A stretch of 64,000 nt of DNA, taken from contig NZ_HG315690.1 in assembly GCF_000455345.1 (NCBI RefSeq), positions 1,377,742-1,441,741 of the forward strand. Direction: 5' to 3'. Each line of letters opens with the position of its first letter. Position 1 is the stretch's first letter. The notes under the pieces were generated by a model. The model worked only from the letters and a program-made list of their open reading frames with translations, was not told the DNA's origin and did no database searches. The position numbers were made by a program, and so were the translations under genes. Positions 1 through 8,080 of this stretch are shown here, piece by piece. The DNA is from Halopiger goleimassiliensis. Lineage in GTDB: Archaea; Halobacteriota; Halobacteria; Halobacteriales; Natrialbaceae.

Positions 1-98
1 GCGGCGTCGCCCACGCCGAACGCGAGTACGTCCGCCTCGCCGACGTGCGGGCGGCCGCGGACGCCCTCGAGGAGACGCTGCGGGCGCTCACCGGGTGA
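1..98 (+). CDS. C-terminal end of an unidentified protein (partial)
   Basis: The third frame reads open from the window edge for 31 codons and stops with TGA at 96-98. The visible peptide is an Ala/Glu/Arg-rich, probably helical tail (AHAEREYVRLADVR... ending in LRALTG). Codon use is strongly GC3-biased like the neighbouring genes, so it looks like the end of a real gene. Too little is present to name a family. Confidence 0.55.
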   Translation, partial: GVAHAEREYVRLADVRAAADALEETLRALTG

Positions 99-200
99 GC
101 AACGGTGACCCGTCGAACGTGTGGCCGACGGAACACTAGCCGAAGCACACTATAGGACGCGTTCGAAACTCTTCCGGACGATCTATCGACCCTCCGTTCC

Positions 201-2525
201 ATGACAAGCACCTGCTCCGTTCTCCTCGTCGACGCCGCTCCGGGAGCCGATTCGATCGCGGCCCGACTCGAGTCCGACGCCGAGCGACTCGCGGTCGAAC
301 GCGTCGCAAACGCCGCGGCGACTCTCGCCCGACTCGAAGCGGGTGATGTCGACTGTCTCGTCGTCGGAGACGCGCTCCCCGACCGGGACCCTCTCGTCGT
401 TCTCGAGACCGTCCGGGACCGGTATCCGTCGCTGCCGATCGTCTGCTATCCGGCGGACGGATCCGAGCAGTTCGCGGAGGAGACGATCGCACGAGGCGTG
501 ACGGCCTACGTCGGCCGACGGCCGGACGACGACCGGATCGCCACGCTCCGGGCGCGGATCGACGACGCCGTCGACGACTCGCGGGCCGATCGCGGGGCGC
601 GACTGCTGACCGAACTGGCCGAGAACACGGACCGGGTGCTGTACGTCTTCTCGGCCGACTGGGAGGAGGTTCACTTCGTCAACGCCGCCTACGAGGACCT
701 CTGGGGACGATCGACGGAGGTACTTCGAGACGATCCCGTCGATTTCCTCGAGGGGATCCACCCGGACGACCGCGACCACGTCGAGGAGGCGATGGCGGCG
801 CTGTCGAGCGGGGAGTCCCTCGAGATCGATTTTCGGGTCGACGCGCGAACGGACTTCGAGCGGTGGGTGCGCGTCCACGGCGAACCGATCGTCGACGACG
901 GCACCGTCGTCCGGATCGGTGGCGTCGCGAGCGAGATCACCGCGGAGAAACGACGGGAGCGGGAGCTCCGAGAGACGAAACGGCAACTCGAGTCGGCGAT
1001 CCAGGCTGGTGCCGTCGGGACCTGGGAGTGGCACGTGCCGGAGGATCGGCTCGCGGCCGGTCCGGAGTTCGCCCGGACGTTCGGCGTCGATCCCGCCGCC
1101 GCACGCGAGGGGGTCCCGCTCGATCGGTTCGTCTCGTCGATTCACGAGGACGATCGCGACCGCGTCGAGGCGGAGATCGAGGCGGCGATCGCGGACGGGG
1201 ACGAGTACGAGGCCGAGTACCGGGTCTGGGACGCGGACGACGACCGTCGCTGGGTGCTCGCCCGCGGCCACGTCGAGTACGACGACGGCGATCCGATCCG
1301 GTTCGCCGGAACGCTGACCGACATCACGGAGCGAAAACGGGAGGAACGAAAGCGCCAGTCGACGATCGAGTTCCTCCAGCAGCTGTACGACGTGACGACC
1401 GATCCCGAACTCGCGCTCGAGGCGAAGGTCGCTCGCATGCTGGAACTGGGCTGTGATCGACTCGACCTTCCCTACGGCTTCCTCGCCCGGATCGACCTCG
1501 AGACGGACGAGGACGGCGCGGCCCAGGCTGGTAGTGAATCCATCGACGGCACCCAGACGATCATCGAGGCCCACGGGTCCCACGACCTGTTGCAGGCAGG
1601 CAACTCCTGTCCGCTCTCGGAGACCTACTGTCGGCAGACGCTCGAGACGGAGGGGCTAACGGCGATCCCGGACGTTTCCCAGTCGGTTCTCGCAGGAAGC
1701 TCCGCGCAGGAGCGGTTCGAACTGGGTCGGTACGTCGGCTCCCGCGTGACTGTCGACGGTGAACTCTACGGGACGCTCTGTTTCGCCGGCGGCGATCCGT
1801 CCGCCGAGCCGTTTACGGACGCCGACCGGACCATCGTCCGGCTGATGACCCAGTGGGTGAGTTACGAACTCGAGCGCCACCGGGCGCGCATCGCGCTCGA
1901 GCGAACCAACGAGCGCCTCGAGGCGTTCGCGAGCGTCGTCTCCCACGACCTCCGCAACCCGCTGAACGTCGCGTCGGGCCACCTCGAGGCGGCCCGGGCC
2001 GACTCCGACGGCGACCACCTCGCGGAGGTCGGCCGCTCGCTCGAGCGCATCGAGACGCTGATCGAGGACCTGTTGACGCTGGCTCGGCAGGGAAACAGCG
2101 CCATCGAGCCGGAACGGCTCGCGCTCGCGGACGTCTGTCGTCGCTGCTGGGAGCAGGTCGACACCGGTTCGTCGACGCTCGTCGTCGAGACCGACCGTAC
2201 CGTTCGCGCGGATCCGACGCGGGTGCGACAACTGTTCGAGAACCTCTTTCGGAACGCAATCGAACACGGCGACGCCGGCACCGTCACCGTCGTCGACCTC
2301 GCGGACGGGTTCGCCGTCGAGGACGACGGACCGGGCATCCCGCCGGACGAGCGCGAGCAGGTTCTCGAGACCGGTTACACGAACGCCGCCGACGGGACGG
2401 GGCTGGGCCTGAGCATCGTCGAGCAGGCGGCCCGCGCACACGACTGGCGGATCGACCCCGCCGACCCGACCGACGTCGGCGGTGGCGCTCGATTCGAGAT
2501 TACGGGGATCGACCGCCTCGAGTGA
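201..2525 (+). CDS. PAS/GAF sensor histidine kinase with N-terminal receiver-like domain
   Basis: A 774-aa, probably cytoplasmic, multi-domain sensor kinase without predicted membrane segments. In order: a receiver-like domain (about 5-125, with an Asp in the VVGDALPD stretch where the phospho-acceptor lies), two PAS domains (about 140-255 and 262-385, both ending in the typical ITAEKRRERE/ITERKREERK linker), a GAF-like domain (about 395-560), a HisKA helix with His582 in SVVSHDLRNPL, and a HATPase domain (about 665-770) with LFENLFRNAIEHG, DDGPGIP and GTGLGLSIV. It should autophosphorylate on His582 and pass phosphate to an unlinked regulator; none is adjacent. The usual receiver Lys is not clear (YVGRRPD), so the N-domain may be a degenerate receiver. 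The ligand cannot be read from sequence. Confidence 0.93.
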   Translation: MTSTCSVLLVDAAPGADSIAARLESDAERLAVERVANAAATLARLEAGDVDCLVVGDALPDRDPLVVLETVRDRYPSLPIVCYPADGSEQFAEETIARGVTAYVGRRPDDDRIATLRARIDDAVDDSRADRGARLLTELAENTDRVLYVFSADWEEVHFVNAAYEDLWGRSTEVLRDDPVDFLEGIHPDDRDHVEEAMAALSSGESLEIDFRVDARTDFERWVRVHGEPIVDDGTVVRIGGVASEITAEKRRERELRETKRQLESAIQAGAVGTWEWHVPEDRLAAGPEFARTFGVDPAAAREGVPLDRFVSSIHEDDRDRVEAEIEAAIADGDEYEAEYRVWDADDDRRWVLARGHVEYDDGDPIRFAGTLTDITERKREERKRQSTIEFLQQLYDVTTDPELALEAKVARMLELGCDRLDLPYGFLARIDLETDEDGAAQAGSESIDGTQTIIEAHGSHDLLQAGNSCPLSETYCRQTLETEGLTAIPDVSQSVLAGSSAQERFELGRYVGSRVTVDGELYGTLCFAGGDPSAEPFTDADRTIVRLMTQWVSYELERHRARIALERTNERLEAFASVVSHDLRNPLNVASGHLEAARADSDGDHLAEVGRSLERIETLIEDLLTLARQGNSAIEPERLALADVCRRCWEQVDTGSSTLVVETDRTVRADPTRVRQLFENLFRNAIEHGDAGTVTVVDLADGFAVEDDGPGIPPDEREQVLETGYTNAADGTGLGLSIVEQAARAHDWRIDPADPTDVGGGARFEITGIDRLE

Positions 2526-2578
2526 CCGGCCACGGCCATCGGTCCGGTCGCGTCGTCCGGGACGAACTCGAGCGACCC

Positions 2579-3829
2579 CTAGGTAGTGACCAGATCCGTC
2601 ACGGATCCCTTCTCCTCGAGGAACGCCAGGACGTGGCGGTGCTGTGGGCCGCGGTCCTCGAGACGGGTCTCGGCGTCCAGTTCGGGGATCAAGTCTACCT
2701 CGGTCAGGTAGCTCATACAGGCGAGACGATAGGCAGCGCTGGGATCGATCGGGTCTGTCTCGAGAGCGGGATCGACGACGGCCGTGAGGTCGCCCGCTGC
2801 TGGGGCCTCCGTCGTGCAGCGATCGACGACCGTCGCCAGCGTCTGCCCGTCGACGCGGTGGACGTCGAGCGTAGATCCGAACGGAACGATCCCGACGACG
2901 TCACCGCGAGTGACGGTTTTCGGGAGGCCGTCGCGGACGGACCCGCGTGGCACGACGCCGACGGCGGCGTCGGCACGCTCGCGGTACGCTCGAGCGACCA
3001 CCCGGGTCGCCGTCGGCCGATCGATGGCGTCCGGGAGCGTTGTCACCGTCGCGGCGAGTCCGGTCGCCTCGTAGCGTTCCCGGTAGGTGGACTCGATGCC
3101 CTCGTGACGGGGTTCGTCGTCGATCGTGCGGACCGCGACCGCGGGCGGGTCGGTCAGTCGAATCTCTTGAAACTCCCCAGCCTGTCCGCCCTCGGTTCGA
3201 GCGACGAGCGTTCCGTCGATCCGTTCGCACACCCGCTCGTGATCGTGCCCGCCGAGGACGAGGTCGACGTCGGTTTCGGCGGCAATCGTCGCGTCGAGCG
3301 ACCCGCAGTGCGAGAGGACGACGAGCCACTCGCAACCGCGGGAGCGAAGTCGATCGCTCGCCTCGCGAATCGCCGGGATCGGGTCGGTGAACGCGGCCTC
3401 GAGATCGATGCCGGAGATCTCGTCGGTTCTGGGGCCGGTCACGCCGACGAGACCGATCCGGGTGTCCGCGGCCTCGAGGATCGTGCTCGAATCGATCCCA
3501 TCGGTCGCGATCCCCTCGACGTTCGCGAGGAGGTGTCGTCCGGGCGTCGTCCGCGTCCACTCGACGGCACCGTCGGTACCGTAATCGAACTCGTGGTTGC
3601 CAAGGGTATCGGCGTCCGGGGCGATCGTCTCGTACAGCGGTCGGGCGAGTCCCCGTCCCTCCTCGCTGACGAACGCGAGCGCCCCCAGCGCCGTGGTGTC
3701 GCCGGATCCGACGACGAGCGTCCGTTCGTCGCGGCGGTCGCGGATCGCCCCGGCCAGGCGAGCGACTCGCTCCGGCTCGTCGTAGATCGTCTCGAGGTCG
3801 GCGAGGTGGACGAGTCGCGGCGTCGACAT
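2579..3829 (-). CDS. 5'-nucleotidase/UshA-type metallophosphoesterase
   Basis: A 416-aa protein of the bifunctional nucleotidase family. Metal-site motifs are visible in order: LADLE near the N-terminus, GSGDTT, GNHEFDYG, LSHCGS and GGHDHE. A second, substrate-binding domain follows (from about residue 230, with the RGSVRDGLPKTVTRGDVVGIVPFG core). The family hydrolyses nucleotides or related phospho-esters using two metal ions. The first motif is DxE rather than the usual DxH. No signal peptide is evident, so a cytoplasmic place is likely, unlike bacterial UshA. It converges on the upstream kinase gene with a 53-bp gap and does not look co-transcribed with anything. Confidence 0.88.
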   Translation of the reverse strand: MSTPRLVHLADLETIYDEPERVARLAGAIRDRRDERTLVVGSGDTTALGALAFVSEEGRGLARPLYETIAPDADTLGNHEFDYGTDGAVEWTRTTPGRHLLANVEGIATDGIDSSTILEAADTRIGLVGVTGPRTDEISGIDLEAAFTDPIPAIREASDRLRSRGCEWLVVLSHCGSLDATIAAETDVDLVLGGHDHERVCERIDGTLVARTEGGQAGEFQEIRLTDPPAVAVRTIDDEPRHEGIESTYRERYEATGLAATVTTLPDAIDRPTATRVVARAYRERADAAVGVVPRGSVRDGLPKTVTRGDVVGIVPFGSTLDVHRVDGQTLATVVDRCTTEAPAAGDLTAVVDPALETDPIDPSAAYRLACMSYLTEVDLIPELDAETRLEDRGPQHRHVLAFLEEKGSVTDLVTT

Positions 3830-3958
3830 CGCTCGAGTGTCCGTTCAGACGCGTGATAAGTGTCGGGGATCGGCGTTCGTCCGCCAGTACCGGCTACCGT
3901 CCTCGCGAATCGCAACGTAAGGGCACGCGAATTAGTACCCCGAGGCGCTACGCGGAGT

Positions 3959-4360
3959 ATGGCTTCGATCCCCGACGACTTCCACGACCTGTTCGAGAGG
4001 AAGACGTTCGCGCACGTCTCCACCCTGTTACCCGACGGAGCGCCCCACGTCACGCCGGTGTGGATCGACTACGACGCCGACGCCGATCGGCTACTGGTCA
4101 ACACCGAGCGGGATCGACGAAAGGAGAAAAACGCCCGCAACGATCCGCGCGTCGCCGTGAGCATGACCGATCCCGACAACCCCTACCGGATGCTCTCGGT
4201 GACGGGCGAGGTCGACGAGATCACCACGGAGAACGCGCGCGAGCACATCGACGAACTGGCCCAGCGGTACACGGGCGAAGACGAGTATCCGAATCCGATC
4301 GAGACCGAACGGGTCATCATCTCGATCGAACCCGAACGGGTGAGCGCGTTCGAGGGGTAA
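3959..4360 (+). CDS. PPOX-class (pyridoxamine oxidase-like/F420-dependent) family protein
   Basis: A 133-aa split-barrel protein. The start at ATG 3959 is preferred to an upstream in-frame codon at 3860, because homologous sequence begins only at the SIPDDFHDLFERKTFAHVSTL stretch and the upstream part looks non-coding. The family pattern is seen in HVSTLLPDGAPHVTPVWIDYD, then a basic segment RDRRKEKNARNDPRV that typically binds the phosphate of FMN or F420, and a C-terminal strand ending IISIEPERVSAFEG. Members reduce or oxidise small substrates with F420 or FMN; the substrate here is unknown. It lies 23 bp from the convergent purB end. Confidence 0.85.
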   Translation: MASIPDDFHDLFERKTFAHVSTLLPDGAPHVTPVWIDYDADADRLLVNTERDRRKEKNARNDPRVAVSMTDPDNPYRMLSVTGEVDEITTENAREHIDELAQRYTGEDEYPNPIETERVIISIEPERVSAFEG

Positions 4361-4383
4361 TCGCTCGAGTTCGGCGACGAACG

Positions 4384-5772
4384 CTATTCCAGATCGTCGA
4401 CCAGATCGCTCGCGACGCCCGTGTACCCCGCGGGCGTGAGCGCGCGCAGTTCCTCGCGGACCGACTCGTCGACCTCGAGGTCGTCGAACAGGTCCCGGAA
4501 GTCCTCGAGCGTCACGTCCTTCCCGCGGGTCAGCGCCTTGACCTGCTCGTAGGCATCTTCCTGCCCTTCGCGGCGGAGAATCGTCTGAACCGCCTCGCCG
4601 ATGATCTCGGGCGTCGACTCGAGGTCCTCGTGCATGACCCGCTCGTTGGGGACGACCTTCTCGAGGCCGGCGGCGGTCTTCGTGTAGCCGATCAGGCAGT
4701 GAGCGAACGCGGCACCGACGTTGCGCTTGACCGTCGAGTCCGAGAGGTCCCGCTGGAGCCGCGAGGTGGTGACGTAGTCGGCGAGAAAGGTCAGATCGGA
4801 GTTGGCCTTCGAGAGGTTGCCCTCGCTGTTCTCGAAGTCGATCGGGTTGACCTTGTGGGGCATCGTCGACGAGCCCGTCTCACCCGCGACGGCCTCCTGG
4901 CCGAGGTAGCGGTCGGAGACGTAGAGCCACATGTCGAGGTCGAGATCGAGGAGAACGTCGTTGGCCCCGCGGACGGCGTCGAACAGCGCCGCGAGGTCGT
5001 CGCAGGGGTTGACCTGCGTCGTGAGGGGTTCGAATCCCAGTCCAAGTTGGTCGGTCACGAACTTCTCGGCGAAGGCCTGCCAGTCGACGTCGGGATAGGC
5101 CGCAACGTGAGCGGCGTAGGTGCCCGAAGCGCCGCCGAGTTTGCCCCGGAGCGCGTCGTTCGCACGGTTGATCCGGCCGATGGCAGTCGCGAGGCGGGCC
5201 GCGTAGACGGCCATCTCCTTGCCGAAGGTCGTCGGCGTCGCCGGCTGGCCGTGCGTGCGGGCGAGCATCGGCAGGTCGCGATGCTCCCGGGCCATCGACG
5301 AGAGGGTGTCGGCGACGTCGCGCAGTTCCGGCAGCAGCACGTCGTCGACGGCATCGCGGACGAGCAGCCGGTGGGCGAGGTTGTTCACGTCCTCGCTGGT
5401 CAGCCCGAAGTGGATCCACGCCGAGGCGTCGCTGTCCTCGGGCAGGCGGTGGCGGACGAAGTACTCGACCGCCTTCACGTCGTGATTGGTCGCCTCGAAG
5501 CCGGCGTGGCCCTCCGTCTCGAGTTTCTTGATCAGTTGTGCGTCTTCCTCGGCGAACCCCTCGTACAGCCCCCGGAGGTGTGTGCGTTCCTCGGCGTCGA
5601 TCTCGAGCGGCGTCGCCTCGAGGTCGGCCAGCGCGATCAGGTACTCGACCTCGACGCGGACGCGGGCCCGCATGAGCGCGGCCTCGCTGACGTAGGGCGA
5701 CAGCGGAGCCGTTCGGCCGCTGTACCGGCCATCCAGCGGCGACACGGCGTACAGCGAATCTGTGTCGGTCAT
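4384..5772 (-). CDS. purB: adenylosuccinate lyase
   Basis: A 462-aa cytoplasmic enzyme of purine synthesis. It releases fumarate from SAICAR and from adenylosuccinate. The fumarase/aspartase superfamily signature GSSTMPHKVNP is at about residues 295-305, and the N-terminus reads SLYAVSPLDGRY as in other PurB proteins. The ATG at 5772 is chosen over upstream in-frame codons to 5829 because the family N-terminus starts there and an AGGTG ribosome-binding sequence lies about 8 nt ahead of it on this strand. It is divergent from the purN-purH fusion, so the 177-bp spacer probably serves both purine genes. Confidence 0.97.
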   Translation of the reverse strand: MTDTDSLYAVSPLDGRYSGRTAPLSPYVSEAALMRARVRVEVEYLIALADLEATPLEIDAEERTHLRGLYEGFAEEDAQLIKKLETEGHAGFEATNHDVKAVEYFVRHRLPEDSDASAWIHFGLTSEDVNNLAHRLLVRDAVDDVLLPELRDVADTLSSMAREHRDLPMLARTHGQPATPTTFGKEMAVYAARLATAIGRINRANDALRGKLGGASGTYAAHVAAYPDVDWQAFAEKFVTDQLGLGFEPLTTQVNPCDDLAALFDAVRGANDVLLDLDLDMWLYVSDRYLGQEAVAGETGSSTMPHKVNPIDFENSEGNLSKANSDLTFLADYVTTSRLQRDLSDSTVKRNVGAAFAHCLIGYTKTAAGLEKVVPNERVMHEDLESTPEIIGEAVQTILRREGQEDAYEQVKALTRGKDVTLEDFRDLFDDLEVDESVREELRALTPAGYTGVASDLVDDLE

Positions 5773-5949
5773 CGCCGACACCTTTTCAGTACAGGGGGAA
5801 AGGAATATCGGAACCGTCCGCGGGATCACCCACGAGCGTGTATATCACCGGTTCGGATCGATTCCATACCGCCCATTCGATCCACGAACGTGCACATATT
5901 TGCTCTCGAGACCGCAACGGCTTTGGCACTCGCGGGCGGGCGTCCAACC
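5773..5949. promoter_or_regulatory. divergent purB/purNH promoter region
   Basis: This 177-bp spacer separates two purine genes that read away from each other. On the minus strand a TATA-like GTGATATACAC lies around 5836-5847, about 65 bp ahead of purB. On the plus strand an A/T-rich CATATTTG lies around 5891-5898, ahead of purNH. No repeated operator was found, so shared regulation is only inferred from the arrangement. Confidence 0.5.
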
Positions 5950-7581
5950 ATGACGCGAATCGCCGGAATGGCCGGCAACCGAGGGCGTAACCTGTTGAAC
6001 ATCGCCGACAGACGGCCGGGCGGGGCCGAACTCGCCGTCGTCCTCACGAACGACCCGGACGCACCGGTGCTGGAGTCCGCCGCCGAGCGCGGGATCCCGA
6101 CCGAGGTCGTCCCGCTCGAGGACGGCATGAGCCGCGGCGAACACGAGAAAGCGGTGCTCGAGGCCCTCTCGGAATACGAGTTCGACCTGATCTGTCTCGA
6201 CGGCTACATGCGCATCCTCTCGGATACCTTCCTCGAGGACGCGCCCACCACGCTGAACGTCCACCCCTCGCTGCTGCCGTCGTTCCCGGGGATGGACGCC
6301 TGGGGGGACGCGCTCGAGGCGGGCGTCTCCGTCACCGGCTGTACGGTCCACGTCGTCACCGACGCGACCGACGAGAACGGCGACGTCCTCGAGAGCGAGG
6401 TCGACGCCGGGCCGATCGTCACTCAGGAGCCGATCCCGGTCTACGAGGGCGACGACGCGGAGACGCTGAAAGAACGGGTCCTCTACGAGGGCGAGTTCCG
6501 CGCGTACCCACGGGCCGTCAAGTGGTTCGCCGACGGTGCGGTCGAGGTCGACCGCGAGGCCGGCGAAGTCAGCGTCGAGGCCGACGCGCCCACGGCACCC
6601 GACGCCGAGGGCCTGCCGAACCGTCGCCTCGTCTCGAGCGACCGCGTCGACACGCTCCGCTACGGCGAGAACCCCCATCAGGACGCCGCCGTCTACGCCG
6701 ACTACACCTGCGACGAGGCCAGCGTCGTCCACGCCGAGCAGTTGAACGAGGGCGCGAAGGCGCTGTCGTACAACAACTACAACGACGCCGACGGCGCGCT
6801 CAACCTGATCAAGGAGTTCGATGAACCCGCCGCGGCGGTCATCAAGCACACCAACCCGGCGGGCTGTGCGACCGCCGACTCGCTGGCCGCGGCCTACGAG
6901 AAGGCCCTCTCGACGGACCCGATGAGCGCCTTCGGCGGCATCGTGGCGCTGAATCGGGAGTGCGACGCAGAAACGGCGGAGCAAATTATCGACTCGTTCA
7001 AGGAGGTCGTCGTCGCGCCCGGCTACACCGACGACGCGCTCGAGATCCTCTGCGAGAAGGAGAACCTGCGCGTGCTCGACGTCGGCGAGTTGGGTGAGCG
7101 CACCGAGCGATTCACCGAGAAACCGCTCGTCGGCGGCCGACTCGTGCAGGAGCGTGACCTCCAGTCGATCTCGGTCGACGACCTCGAGGTCGTCACCGAG
7201 CGCGAGCCGACAGAAGAGGAACTCGAGACGATGATCTTCGCCTGGCAGACGCTCAAGCACGTCAAGTCGAACGGCATCCTCTTCGCCGACGGAACGGAGA
7301 CGGTCGGCATCGGGATGGGACAGGTCTCCCGCGTCGACGCCGTCCGCCTGGCGGCGATGAAGGCGGACGAGCACGCCGAAGGAAAGGACGCCGAGGGAGC
7401 CGTGATGGCCTCTGACGCGTTCTTCCCGTTCCCGGACGGCATCGAGGAGGCCGCGACGGCGGGCATCGAGGCGGTCGTCCAGCCCGGCGGGTCGGTCAAC
7501 GACGACGACGTGATCGAGGCCGCGGACGAACACGACATAGCGATGGCGTTTACCGGTCAGCGGTCCTTCAGACACGATTGA
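5950..7581 (+). CDS. purH: fused PurN-PurH: GAR formyltransferase / AICAR formyltransferase
   Basis: A 543-aa fusion. Residues 1 to about 205 are a glycinamide ribonucleotide formyltransferase (catalytic Asn and His in LNVHPSLLPSFPG, Asp in DAGPIV). From about 215 to the end lies the AICAR transformylase domain of PurH, with KHTNPAGCA at about 298-306 and the final AMAFTGQRSFRHD. The IMP cyclohydrolase N-domain of bacterial PurH is absent, so ring closure must be done by another protein, expected to be PurO in archaea. Both domains use formyl-folate donors and act at two non-adjacent steps of IMP synthesis. The ATG at 5950 opens the PurN domain; the upstream open frame is not part of the gene. 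The last 13 codons are repeated downstream. Confidence 0.95.
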   Translation: MTRIAGMAGNRGRNLLNIADRRPGGAELAVVLTNDPDAPVLESAAERGIPTEVVPLEDGMSRGEHEKAVLEALSEYEFDLICLDGYMRILSDTFLEDAPTTLNVHPSLLPSFPGMDAWGDALEAGVSVTGCTVHVVTDATDENGDVLESEVDAGPIVTQEPIPVYEGDDAETLKERVLYEGEFRAYPRAVKWFADGAVEVDREAGEVSVEADAPTAPDAEGLPNRRLVSSDRVDTLRYGENPHQDAAVYADYTCDEASVVHAEQLNEGAKALSYNNYNDADGALNLIKEFDEPAAAVIKHTNPAGCATADSLAAAYEKALSTDPMSAFGGIVALNRECDAETAEQIIDSFKEVVVAPGYTDDALEILCEKENLRVLDVGELGERTERFTEKPLVGGRLVQERDLQSISVDDLEVVTEREPTEEELETMIFAWQTLKHVKSNGILFADGTETVGIGMGQVSRVDAVRLAAMKADEHAEGKDAEGAVMASDAFFPFPDGIEEAATAGIEAVVQPGGSVNDDDVIEAADEHDIAMAFTGQRSFRHD

Positions 7582-7584
7582 ACT

Positions 7585-7610
7585 GCCGCGAACGAAGTGA
7601 GCGGCTTTTT
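7585..7610 (+). terminator. hairpin plus T-tract after purH (unit 1)
   Basis: GCCGC (7585-7589) pairs with GCGGC (7601-7605) across an 11-nt loop and is followed by TTTTT. It lies 3 bp after the purH stop codon, so it is a likely transcription terminator. Confidence 0.6.
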
Positions 7611-7715
7611 GGTCGAGATTTTTCGAGGAGTGGTGAACGAAGTGAACCCGACGAGAAAAAGGTCGATGCCGCGATGGCGTTTACCGGTCAGCGGTCCTTC
7701 AGACACGATTGAACT

Positions 7716-7741
7716 GCCGCGAACGAAGTGAGCGGCTTTTT
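7716..7741 (+). terminator. hairpin plus T-tract (unit 2)
   Basis: This is the same hairpin and T-tract as at 7585-7610, displaced by exactly one 131-bp repeat unit. The third, partial repeat lacks it. Confidence 0.5.
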
Positions 7742-7843
7742 GGTCGAGATTTTTCGAAGAGTGGTGAACGAAGTGAACCCGACGAGAAAAAGGTCGATGC
7801 CGCGATGGCGTTTACGGGGCAGCGATCCTTCAGGCACGACTGA

Positions 7844-8061
7844 ACGAACGTGAAGCGTGCGACCAGCGCTGTAAACCACGAGACCCTCGAGCGGATCGGC
7901 GAGGTGATCGACGCCGATCCCTCGTCGCCGCGAGCCTGACAGCCACCGACGCGTTCGATGAGACTGCGCAGCAGAGACGAGCCGAACGCCTTCGGAAAAC
8001 GGCGGCGGACAGCCGACCGACGGAGATTTTGGCACCCCTAAATCGAACGACTTTTGAATTA
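7844..8061. other. spacer between purH tail repeats and iron-type lipoprotein gene
   Basis: With the repeats, this makes a 499-bp stretch without a convincing gene. A 29-codon open frame at 7850-7939 (GTG start, ending ...EVIDADPSSPRA) has haloarchaeal codon use but no recognisable family; it could be a remnant. The right end is A/T-rich (CTTTTGAATTATTA, 8051-8064) and probably holds the TATA box of the next gene. Confidence 0.4.
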
Positions 8062-8075
8062 TTAGGGGAGCCTAA
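8062..8075. promoter_or_regulatory. DtxR/IdeR-like iron box
   Basis: TTAGGGGAGCCTAA is a 5-bp inverted repeat (TTAGG/CCTAA, 4-bp centre) that fits the core of the DtxR/IdeR operator. A further half-site, CCCTAAATCG, lies at about 8036-8045. The box overlaps the expected TATA/initiator region 6 bp ahead of the start of a lipoprotein of the iron-binding type, so metal-dependent repression is a sound inference. Confidence 0.65.
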
Positions 8076-8080
8076 ATCGC

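Larger units (their letters stand above)
7540..7843 (+). repeat. 131-bp tandem repeat containing the 3' end of purH
   Basis: Unit 1 is 7540-7670, unit 2 is 7671-7801, and a 42-bp partial unit 3 is 7802-7843. Units 1 and 2 differ at one base (G at 7628, A at 7759). Each unit starts with the codons for AMAFTGQRSFRHD and stop. The partial third copy encodes the same 13 residues but with five third-position changes and no amino-acid change. Each full unit also has a GCCGC/GCGGC hairpin followed by five T residues. Confidence 0.95.

Noticed and set aside
5845-7575. 576-aa minus-strand frame over purNH
   Set aside because: Antisense shadow of the fused purine gene; Val/Asp/Arg-rich with no family pattern.
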